From: Chloroflexota bacterium
GTDB lineage: Bacteria > Chloroflexota > Dehalococcoidia > GIF9 > UBA5629
DNA length: 7,200 bases
Direction: 5' to 3'
NCBI GenBank assembly: GCA_020354105.1
Contig: CP070642.1
Coordinates: forward strand, 1,168,621 to 1,175,820
Shown: piece after piece, positions 1 to 4,870 of the stretch
How positions within the stretch are numbered: position 1 is the first letter of the stretch
How the letters are laid out: each line of letters begins with the position of its first letter
Made by a program: the position numbers and the translations under genes
The notes under the pieces: model-generated
Seen by the model: the letters and a program-made list of their open reading frames with translations, nothing else
The model's database searches: none
What the model was told of the DNA's origin: nothing

Positions 1-247
1 CCATGAGTTCCTTGGTGCTGCCCACAAAGGAAGCCTCGATTTTCTTTTCATCGTCTTTCAAGCCGATGAGGGTAGACCCGTCCTGTTCAATAGTATCGAT
101 TTCTCCCTGCTTGGCTTGTTCGACGAATGTGTAGAAGTCCACCTTATCCGGCTTTGAGGAATTGGGCAGAAGGCTAAAAGCCAGGGCTAGTATAGCCAAC
201 AAAATGATAAGGTAGAATAAACCACCTTGCCACCATTTCGGTTTCAT
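1..247 (-). CDS. ftsH: ATP-dependent zinc metalloprotease FtsH, N-terminal part (cut by the window edge)
   Basis: Only the first 82 codons are present; the ATP-binding and protease domains lie beyond the left edge. The reverse strand opens with ATG at 247, preceded by GGAG (254-257 on the plus strand) at 6-nt spacing. Residues 1-7 are short and basic/aromatic (MKPKWWQ), residues 9-27 form one hydrophobic membrane helix, and residues 36-62 (VDFYTFVEQ... GEIDTI... G) fit the small extracytoplasmic FtsH_ext domain that follows the first helix. In the family, FtsH is a hexameric membrane-anchored AAA+ protease that degrades misfolded membrane proteins and selected regulators. It is divergent from rsfS. 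The call rests on the N-terminus alone, which is less conserved than the AAA domain; another membrane protein with an FtsH_ext-like domain is possible but less likely. Confidence 0.82.
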   Translation of the reverse strand, partial: MKPKWWQGGLFYLIILLAILALAFSLLPNSSKPDKVDFYTFVEQAKQGEIDTIEQDGSTLIGLKDDEKKIEASFVGSTKELM

Positions 248-265
248 CTTTTGCTCCACAGCTTT

Positions 266-271
266 ATTATA
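266..271 (-). promoter_or_regulatory. -10 element of the ftsH promoter
   Basis: The reverse strand reads TATAAT here, ending 18 nt before the ftsH ATG, which leaves room for a short leader containing the GGAG ribosome site. No convincing -35 hexamer is seen at 16-18 bp upstream, so the assignment rests on the perfect -10 match and its position. Confidence 0.45.
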
Positions 272-397
272 TCAAATGCCAGTTAATATAGAAAAAGTGA
301 AGTTTGGCTCTAGCCTAAGGAGCGATGTGGCTAAGACCTCACCCGACTGACCAGAGTGCCCCGTATTCGGCTTATATTAAGTGCGCCTCTGAATATG

Positions 398-406
398 TGT
401 TATAAT
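398..406 (+). promoter_or_regulatory. Extended -10 promoter of rsfS
   Basis: TGTTATAAT fits an extended -10 element (TGn followed by TATAAT at 401-406). Transcription would start near 413, about 25 nt before the ribosome site of rsfS. The -35 region (about 377-383) is weak, as expected for an extended -10 promoter. The remainder of the 248-435 gap shows nothing else I can name. Confidence 0.5.
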
Positions 407-435
407 TATTGATATAGTTCACAAGTAAATTAGCT

Positions 436-795
436 TTGGAGGAGCGAGTTCTGCAATCGATAGAAATAGCCCGGCGGGCAGTGGAAGCTGCTTCGGATAA
501 ACAGGCTGATGATATTGTCATGCTGGATACCAGGCAAGTCTGCTCCTTCGCCGACTATTTTGTTATTTGCAGCGGGGAAAGCACTCGCCAGATTGAAGCT
601 ATCTGGCAAGAGATTCGTGAAAAGCTGAAGCGTGACGGTGTCGTCCCTTCACATGTTGAAGGGGCGGCCGATTCGGGGTGGATTCTCCTCGACCTGGGAG
701 AGGTCATAGTACACATTTTCTCTCCATTACAGCGAGACTATTATAAGCTAGACGAGTTATGGCATAAAGCCACGCCTGTGATAAGGATACAGTAA
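436..795 (+). CDS. rsfS: Ribosome silencing factor RsfS (Iojap/YbeB family)
   Basis: RsfS binds ribosomal protein uL14 on the large subunit and blocks subunit joining, lowering translation when nutrients are short. The 119-residue frame matches the family throughout: the helix SIEIARRAVEAASDKQADDI (8-27), the core strand and loop DIVMLDTR (26-33) followed by FADYFVICSGES (38-49), then GWILLDLGEVIVHIFSP (81-97) and the terminal QRDYYKLDELW (99-109). Family members are usually 105-130 residues. The start is uncertain: TTG at 436 gives 119 residues, but the good ribosome site lies inside those first codons and favours CTG at 451 (114 residues). GTG at 481 would remove part of the conserved first helix and seems too short. 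The gene stands alone behind its own extended -10 promoter, divergent from ftsH and convergent with ndk. The identification is secure; the start is not. Confidence 0.93.
   Translation: MEERVLQSIEIARRAVEAASDKQADDIVMLDTRQVCSFADYFVICSGESTRQIEAIWQEIREKLKRDGVVPSHVEGAADSGWILLDLGEVIVHIFSPLQRDYYKLDELWHKATPVIRIQ
438..444 (+). promoter_or_regulatory. Ribosome binding site that bears on the rsfS start
   Basis: GGAGGAG is the only strong Shine-Dalgarno sequence before the conserved part of rsfS. It overlaps the TTG at 436 that would otherwise be taken as the start, so it cannot serve that codon. At 6-nt spacing it points to CTG at 451, which would make the protein begin LQSIEIARRA, close to the usual RsfS N-terminus. 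An in-frame TAG at 415-417 and the lack of any in-frame ATG exclude a conventional upstream start. Confidence 0.5.
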
Positions 796-860
796 TACTC
801 CGTATTAAATAGCAAATCTCAAGCTCCAAATCCCAGTAAAAGTGAGTATGTAGCTATGTT

Positions 861-1000
861 TGTCATTCTGAGGGAGTCCTTCGCCTTTGTCATCCTGAAA
901 GAGCGAAGCGACCGAAGGGACTGGCTCAGGATAAACTCTGTGATCGAAGAATCTCTATGGTAAAGAACTGCTGAGATTCTTCACTTCGCTCAGAATGACA
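861..1000. repeat. 140-bp inverted-repeat element between convergent genes (MITE- or REP-like)
   Basis: The element is bounded by a perfect 12-bp inverted repeat, TGTCATTCTGAG at 861-872 and its complement at 989-1000. Inside are a second pair, GAAGAATCTC at 946-955 and GAGATTCTTC at 973-982, separated by 17 nt, and an imperfect pair at 875-883 and 913-922. A near-copy of the left end (TGTCATCCTGA, 888-898) repeats the terminal motif. It has no coding potential and lies in the 796-1027 gap between rsfS and ndk. From memory, repeats with TGTCATTCTGAG ends and internal GAAGAATCTC are scattered through Chloroflexota and other environmental genomes, consistent with a non-autonomous interspersed repeat; I could not check copy number. 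Folded as RNA it would form a long branched hairpin on either strand, but no T-run marks it as a standard terminator. Confidence 0.7.
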
Positions 1001-1027
1001 GGTAGTAAAGCCAGTTGGCACTCCGTG

Positions 1028-1444
1028 CTAGCCCACGATTTCGTTTGGAGCGAAGAACAGGCTGATTTCCTTTTTGGCGCTTTCTTCTGAGTCAGAGCCG
1101 TGGACCAGGTTCTGCTGGATGTCTAATCCGAAGTCGCCCCGGATACTGCCGGGAGAGGCTTTTACCGAGTCGGTGGCGCCCATTGTCTGCCGCACGGCTT
1201 CTATGGCTTTTTCTCCCTCGAAGACAGCGGCGATGATGGGGCTCGAGGTGATAAATTCTACCAGGTCATTGAAGAAGGCTTTGTCTTTATGGATGGAATA
1301 GTGCCTTTGGGCTAAGGTTTTGTCCATGTGTATCATCTTCATAGCCACGATTTTAAGCCCCCGTTTCTCGAGTCGGGATATGATGGTTCCAGCAAGCTTT
1401 CTCTGCATGGCGTCAGGTTTTATTAGCACGAAAGTTTGTTCCAT
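1028..1444 (-). CDS. ndk: Nucleoside diphosphate kinase
   Basis: Ndk moves the gamma-phosphate of ATP to other (deoxy)nucleoside diphosphates through a phosphohistidine, keeping the cytoplasmic NTP and dNTP pools balanced. All the expected residues are visible: K9 in LIKPDA, Y49, R85, R102 in the SIRGDFG stretch, N112, and the catalytic H115 in NLVHGSDS (112-119). At 138 residues it is full length for bacterial Ndk (about 135-150). The ATG at 1444 is preceded by AAGGAG (1451-1456 on the plus strand) at 6-nt spacing, the best ribosome site in this operon. It is the last gene of the thiL-tsaE-tsaB-ndk unit, 18 bp after tsaB, and its 3' end faces rsfS across the inverted-repeat element. There is no sign of decay. 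Confidence 0.97.
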   Translation of the reverse strand: MEQTFVLIKPDAMQRKLAGTIISRLEKRGLKIVAMKMIHMDKTLAQRHYSIHKDKAFFNDLVEFITSSPIIAAVFEGEKAIEAVRQTMGATDSVKASPGSIRGDFGLDIQQNLVHGSDSEESAKKEISLFFAPNEIVG

Positions 1445-1462
1445 TTTAAACTCCTTATAAAG

Positions 1463-2140
1463 TTACTTTACTTTCCGCTGTGTAATAGGTGGTTGACGCA
1501 GGTATAGTGGTTGCAGGCTGGCTGGATTATCGTATTGGCCTCTGTTTAAACGCTGCCAGCCTAATGCTGCCATATAGCAGGCATGACGTAATCTGGCTGC
1601 GGGGTCGGGTATTATGGCGTGTCTGCCCAGTCTTTGTTGCAGTTGCTCGATGACATGTGGTGGTATTTCACCGCAGAATAACGTTCTTCGTCTGATTTGT
1701 TGACATAAGGTATCTGCAGTCGTAATGTGTTCCGGTGTTATACAGCGCCAGTCGTTATTTTGGAGGTAAAGTGCTGCGGCGACCTCGCCACGGCCAGCGT
1801 TGTGAATCGGACATATTGGCAGTTTGGTAAAGGCAAAAGGATAAGCCTCGATTTCTAAAGTGCTTATGCCGACAAGTGGAATTTTTAAGGCGAAGGCTAA
1901 TCCTTTGGCGGTGCTTATGCCGACTCTGAGCCCGTTGAAGCTTCCCGGCCCTTTGGCTACGAAGACTGCGTGTAGAGACTGAGGACTGATTTTGACCTGA
2001 TCGAGGAGGCGGACAATGTTCGGCACAAGTTCCACCGTGTGGCTCTGTCCCGAGTGCCATGCCTTCTCGGCTATCGTCTCACCCTGATGGGATAAGCCAA
2101 TGCCGCAGAAATCGGTCGAAGTATCTATAGCTAGTTCCAT
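1463..2140 (-). CDS. tsaB: tRNA threonylcarbamoyladenosine biosynthesis protein TsaB
   Basis: TsaB is the non-catalytic partner of TsaD; together with TsaE they transfer the threonylcarbamoyl group from TC-AMP to A37 of ANN-decoding tRNAs (t6A). The protein has the ASKHA-type opening LAIDTST (3-9) and the family signature GPGSFNGLRVGISTAKG (64-80), with N69 where threonine is more usual, followed by IPLVGISTLE. Its 225 residues are close to the typical 220-235. The C-terminal half is more divergent, as is normal for TsaB. The ATG at 2140 overlaps the end of tsaE by 10 bp and has only a weak ribosome site, so translational coupling to tsaE is likely. Its partners TsaC and TsaD are not in this window. 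The related TsaD itself is ruled out by the short length and by the absence of TsaD's metal-binding HxxxH motif. Confidence 0.93.
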   Translation of the reverse strand: MELAIDTSTDFCGIGLSHQGETIAEKAWHSGQSHTVELVPNIVRLLDQVKISPQSLHAVFVAKGPGSFNGLRVGISTAKGLAFALKIPLVGISTLEIEAYPFAFTKLPICPIHNAGRGEVAAALYLQNNDWRCITPEHITTADTLCQQIRRRTLFCGEIPPHVIEQLQQRLGRHAIIPDPAARLRHACYMAALGWQRLNRGQYDNPASLQPLYLRQPPITQRKVK

Positions 2141-2622
2141 TTTTTAATGTCCAGGTTTAGAGTTTTCAATATTTGAATATAGCGCTTGCCTTTGGGCTCG
2201 AAGCTGATGGAGCGCTCGGTATCGGATATGTAACTAAGGTCAATCAGAAGGTGCTCTTCAGGCAGCACTGCCATACCTTTCTCTGCCCATTCCACTACAC
2301 AAACGCCTTTGCCGTAGAGATATTCGTCAAGCCCTAAATCTGCGATTTCTTCGACGCGCTCCAGTCGGTAGAAATCTATATGGTATAAGGTTAGTCTGCC
2401 GTGATATTCTCTCATTATGACGAAAGAGGGACTGAAGGCATATTCTTTGACGCCAAGTCCCCAGGCGATGCCCTGTGTCAGGCAGGTCTTGCCGCTACCC
2501 AGGTTGCCGGTGAGGAGAAATAGATCGCCAGTCTGAGCCAGTTCGCCGAGACGCATTCCCAGGCGCTGAGTCTGCTCCTGGCTGCGAGATATGAATTTTA
2601 GGCCTGTCATTTCGGCGTTCAT
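2131..2622 (-). CDS. tsaE: tRNA threonylcarbamoyladenosine biosynthesis ATPase TsaE
   Basis: TsaE is the small P-loop ATPase that binds the TsaB-TsaD dimer and resets it between rounds of t6A synthesis. The Walker A motif is GNLGSGKT (39-46). Further family blocks follow in order: SPSF (64-67, usually SPTF), LYHIDFYRL (79-87) with the HxDxYR motif, LGLDEYL (96-102) and EWAEK (111-115). Length, 163 residues, is slightly above the usual 135-160. The ATG at 2622 overlaps the thiL stop in the ATGA arrangement (2619-2622), a hallmark of coupled translation; no ribosome site lies at normal spacing, the nearest GGAG being about 18 nt upstream. An internal ATG at residue 5 is an alternative start. 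Adjacency to tsaB supports the call. Confidence 0.95.
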   Translation of the reverse strand: MNAEMTGLKFISRSQEQTQRLGMRLGELAQTGDLFLLTGNLGSGKTCLTQGIAWGLGVKEYAFSPSFVIMREYHGRLTLYHIDFYRLERVEEIADLGLDEYLYGKGVCVVEWAEKGMAVLPEEHLLIDLSYISDTERSISFEPKGKRYIQILKTLNLDIKKWN

Positions 2623-3629
2623 GTTTTAGATTTGAAATGCTCCCAGCCGGCTTTTTGCCAAGGGATAATTTTACTTTCAGCGTCAATTAGAGTCACTTCC
2701 CCCGGCGTACCTTGAGTTATTTCTCCAATCATGGTTACAGGACAAGGCATGGCTTTCTTTAATCTGTTGATGATCTGACTGCTGGTAGTGAACAAAAGCT
2801 CATAGTCTTCGCCGCCGCTTAAAGCTAATTGTAAGTAGTCTGATTTGAAGTTTTTTTGGACTGTGGGATGGACTGGCACCGTGTTTTGATTTATCCGGGC
2901 GCTAACTTTGCTTGCCTGGCATATATGGGTAAGGTCGGCGAGTAGACCATCACTTATATCTATGGCAGCTTTAACTCCGCGATGCAACAGAATTTGCCCC
3001 TCATCTATTCTGGGTATCGGCGTTGAATGCGCCTCGCGTAGAAGTCGAGTAGTTTCAACGTCGAATTTGAGATGTTGCCTTAACATCTTGAGGCCGGCAG
3101 CCGATAGCCCCAGGTTTCCGGTGACAGCTACCTGGTCGCCCGGTATCGCGGCCGAGCGGGTGAGCGCGGAAGTAGATTCCAGACTACCTAGGACGGTGAC
3201 GGAAATCATTGTTTTGCTGGAGGAAGCGATGTTACCACCGACTATAGCAACTCCGAACTGATTGGCTATCTGTGCCATGCCTTTGTATAGATTCTCTATA
3301 CAGTCTGTTTCTAATTCGCCGGGCAAAGCCAGGGAAATCAGGGCATATCTGGGAGTGCCACCCATAGCAGCGATATCACTCAGGTTCACGGCAATGGCTT
3401 TCCAGCCCAGCTCCTCCCAGGTGATGATGTTCAAGTCGAAGTGCGTATCTTGAACCAGGCTATCCGTAGTGGCTAGCTGGACGTTTTCTTCGCTTTTCCA
3501 GGCGGCGGCATCATCACCTATGCCGAGGATTACCTGTTGCCAGGAGTCATCCTGCGGATTTCTGGTTCTGTTGATGATATTGGCCAAAAGTTCGATTAAG
3601 CCAAATTCGCCCAACTCGGAGACCTTCAT
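2619..3629 (-). CDS. thiL: Thiamine-monophosphate kinase ThiL
   Basis: ThiL phosphorylates thiamine monophosphate with ATP to give thiamine diphosphate, the active cofactor. The N-terminal half carries LGEFGLIELL (6-15), GIGDDAA (36-42) whose D39 and D40 belong to the Mg/ATP site, TTDSLVQDTHF (54-64), and KAIAVNLSDIAAMGGTP (77-93). The C-terminal half carries AIDISDGL (222-229) and SGGEDYELLFT (271-281). The 336 residues match the family (about 310-350). One difference is GGN at 131-133 where many ThiL proteins have GGD; I regard this as tolerated variation. It is the first gene of the operon with tsaE, tsaB and ndk. The ATG at 3629 is only 7 nt from a perfect extended -10 element and lacks a ribosome site, so its mRNA is probably leaderless. 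No other thiamine gene is nearby. PurM-like relatives such as HypE and SelD lack the opening motif seen here. Confidence 0.95.
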   Translation of the reverse strand: MKVSELGEFGLIELLANIINRTRNPQDDSWQQVILGIGDDAAAWKSEENVQLATTDSLVQDTHFDLNIITWEELGWKAIAVNLSDIAAMGGTPRYALISLALPGELETDCIENLYKGMAQIANQFGVAIVGGNIASSSKTMISVTVLGSLESTSALTRSAAIPGDQVAVTGNLGLSAAGLKMLRQHLKFDVETTRLLREAHSTPIPRIDEGQILLHRGVKAAIDISDGLLADLTHICQASKVSARINQNTVPVHPTVQKNFKSDYLQLALSGGEDYELLFTTSSQIINRLKKAMPCPVTMIGEITQGTPGEVTLIDAESKIIPWQKAGWEHFKSKT

Positions 3630-3636
3630 TGCTGCG

Positions 3637-3645
3637 ATTATAGCA
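3637..3645 (-). promoter_or_regulatory. Extended -10 promoter of the thiL operon, implying a leaderless mRNA
   Basis: On the reverse strand TGC precedes TATAAT (plus coordinates 3637-3642), giving an extended -10 element. Only 7 nt separate it from the thiL ATG, so transcription should start at or within a base or so of the A of ATG. No Shine-Dalgarno sequence is present. The -35 region is poor (TTAGGC at 17-bp spacing). Confidence 0.6.
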
Positions 3646-3690
3646 TACAGGCTATATTTGCCTAAACATCACTTGTTTTTCCTGAAAAGT

Positions 3691-3711
3691 CTTGTATGTG
3701 TCAGATACAAG
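3691..3711. promoter_or_regulatory. 21-bp palindrome, probable operator for the zinc-ribbon genes
   Basis: Perfect 7-bp arms CTTGTAT (3691-3697) and ATACAAG (3705-3711) flank a 7-nt centre. Two of the three inner base pairs also match, so 9 of 10 pairs around the central T are symmetric. The palindrome overlaps the -35 hexamer and most of the spacer of the promoter ending at 3720, where a bound dimeric repressor would block RNA polymerase. It lies upstream of the transcription start, so it should act as DNA rather than as an RNA hairpin. The regulator is not in the window. Confidence 0.5.
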
Positions 3712-3720
3712 TTATATAAT
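3692..3720 (+). promoter_or_regulatory. Promoter of the zinc-ribbon gene pair
   Basis: TATAAT at 3715-3720 is a perfect -10 element. TTGTAT at 3692-3697 lies at exactly 17-bp spacing and has the TTG of a -35 hexamer. The start would be near 3727, giving a leader of about 23 nt that contains AAGGAG (3735-3740). Confidence 0.6.
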
Positions 3721-3749
3721 GCGATTAAACAGGTAAGGAGGGCAGTGAT

Positions 3750-4220
3750 ATGGAGCAGATGGTCAGATGTCCTAACTGTGGTACGGACAATCCCACAGGT
3801 CAACAGTTCTGCGGGAAATGTGGAGCCAAGCTCATTGCTGAAGTGCAGCAAAAAGTTAATTGTCCTAAGTGTGGCTTTCAGAATATAGCCGGGCAGCAAT
3901 TTTGTGGTAGTTGTGGAGCGGGATTGGTTGCTACGGCTCAACAAGTGCCAGCTGCACAAGCCCAACAAGCATCAGCTGCGCCGGTTCAACAGATTTCAGC
4001 TGCCTCAACCAAGCAATTGCCAGATGCCAAAACTCAGCAGATGCAGGCCAAGGTGGTTAAGCCTAGCCAGCAACTCGAAGTTAAACCCACATGGGGTCTG
4101 GCCTGGGGCTTGTGGTGGCGTATGTTATTACTTGGGTTGTTAATTGGTGGAATAGGCTACTTGATTTACATGATTGTGATGGTTCTTGCCTATAATGCTG
4201 AGCTTCCCTTTACCTTGTGA
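3750..4220 (+). CDS. Double zinc-ribbon protein with one C-terminal membrane helix, function unknown
   Basis: I do not recognise a named family beyond the domains. Two zinc ribbons open the 156-residue protein: C7/C10/C21/C24 in a CPNCG...FCGKCG pattern, and C38/C41/C52/C55 in CPKCG...FCGSCG. The two are near-copies, with QQFCG in both, pointing to internal duplication. Residues 62-112 are a low-complexity linker rich in Gln, Ala, Ser and Lys, probably disordered. A tryptophan-rich stretch (115-123) leads into one hydrophobic helix (about 125-147), so the ribbons probably face the cytoplasm on a flexible tether. The start is firm: ATG at 3750 with AAGGAG at 9-nt spacing behind a good promoter. 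The next gene is a paralogue with the same opening, so the two probably act together. Such ribbons can bind protein or nucleic acid; I cannot tell which here. Confidence 0.85.
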   Translation: MEQMVRCPNCGTDNPTGQQFCGKCGAKLIAEVQQKVNCPKCGFQNIAGQQFCGSCGAGLVATAQQVPAAQAQQASAAPVQQISAASTKQLPDAKTQQMQAKVVKPSQQLEVKPTWGLAWGLWWRMLLLGLLIGGIGYLIYMIVMVLAYNAELPFTL

Positions 4221-4245
4221 GGCGTCGGAGAGGTTTCAGCACAAC

Positions 4246-4689
4246 ATGCAGCAAATGGTTAAGTGCCCAAGTTGTGGCAGGGAAAGCGCCGGCCCGCAGT
4301 TTTGCACTACTTGTGGAGGAAGGTTGCCGATTGCCAGTCAACAGGATGTTTGGGAGACGGAGACAGTACCTGTTGCTAAGCCGACATCGAGAGAAACTGC
4401 TCCAACTACGAAATATGGAGCTTTGAGAGCGGTTGCCACTGTTTATAGAATTATTGGCTGGGTGTTGATGGTGGGTGGTACCATTTTCTCGATTGCTCTG
4501 GCAGTGATAGCAGTCCAGGGCACGGGAGCATTTAGTGATTTTATACCCTGGGGTACGGTTCCAAGTATGGTAGGTATAGCTATTGTTGGTTTGGTAGTTT
4601 CAATGTTGCTCGGCTTGTTTCTGCTGGCTTTTTCTGAACTTTGTTCTGTGCTTATAGATATAGAATTTAATACCCGGTCACAAGACTGA
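4246..4689 (+). CDS. Single zinc-ribbon protein with two membrane helices, function unknown
   Basis: The 147-residue protein begins MQQMVKCPSCG, paralleling MEQMVRCPNCG of the preceding gene. That match and GGAGAGG at 4227-4233 (12-nt spacing) decide for ATG 4246 over the in-frame ATG at 4186, which would overlap the previous gene by 35 bp and add 20 unconserved residues. One zinc ribbon uses C7, C10, C20 and C23. A polar linker rich in Thr and Pro (28-56) follows, then hydrophobic helices at about 69-90 and 107-130. The C-terminal FSELCSVLIDIEFNTR (129-144) resembles a short tail I recall from other small bacterial membrane proteins with zinc ribbons, where a segment like LIDIEENTR recurs. 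It lies 25 bp after the first zinc-ribbon gene and probably shares its promoter. No enzymatic motif is visible. The 181-bp gap that follows ends in the promoter of the next gene. Confidence 0.82.
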   Translation: MQQMVKCPSCGRESAGPQFCTTCGGRLPIASQQDVWETETVPVAKPTSRETAPTTKYGALRAVATVYRIIGWVLMVGGTIFSIALAVIAVQGTGAFSDFIPWGTVPSMVGIAIVGLVVSMLLGLFLLAFSELCSVLIDIEFNTRSQD

Positions 4690-4833
4690 GATCACACTAT
4701 TTGCCAGTCCCTGTATCCCTGCTGGATAACAGCCAGGTATTCCGATTGTCTCTCCTGACATGTTCCTTCTGGGCTTATCTGTAGCACTATTCCCCCTGTT
4801 TATATTTTTTGTCCATACCTTTAGGCCTCAAAC

Positions 4834-4862
4834 TTAACAAATCGCTTTTCTGATGGTATAGT
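4834..4862 (+). promoter_or_regulatory. Promoter of the phosphoesterase gene, implying a leaderless mRNA
   Basis: TTAACA (4834-4839, five of six consensus bases) and TATAGT (4857-4862, five of six) are separated by exactly 17 bp, and TG at 4854-4855 makes the -10 extended. Only 8 nt lie between the -10 and the ATG at 4871, so the start should fall at or just before the ATG. No Shine-Dalgarno sequence is present. Confidence 0.7.
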
Positions 4863-4870
4863 TAGGCGTT

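Noticed and set aside
861..1000. CRISPR array or protein-coding remnant in the rsfS-ndk gap
   Set aside because: The repeats are inverted and unevenly spaced, there are no regular spacers, and no frame is open across the element.
3649..3663. AGGC/GCCT inverted repeat in the thiL promoter spacer
   Set aside because: Four-base arms with a 7-nt spacer are expected by chance; it is far weaker than the neighbouring 21-bp palindrome.
3469..3888. A 139-codon plus-strand frame across the thiL start and the intergenic promoters
   Set aside because: It is antisense to thiL and out of frame with the zinc-ribbon gene; it would cross two promoters and a probable operator and has no ribosome site.
4186..4245. 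A 20-residue N-terminal extension of the second zinc-ribbon protein
   Set aside because: The extension overlaps the preceding gene and is not zinc-ribbon-like; the paralogous opening of the first protein and GGAGAGG at 4227-4233 favour ATG 4246.
4718..4737. Small hairpin after the second zinc-ribbon gene (CCTGCTG with CAGC and AGG)
   Set aside because: The stem is short with a bulge and is not followed by a T-run, so I do not call it an intrinsic terminator. The T-run near 4805 has no hairpin before it.
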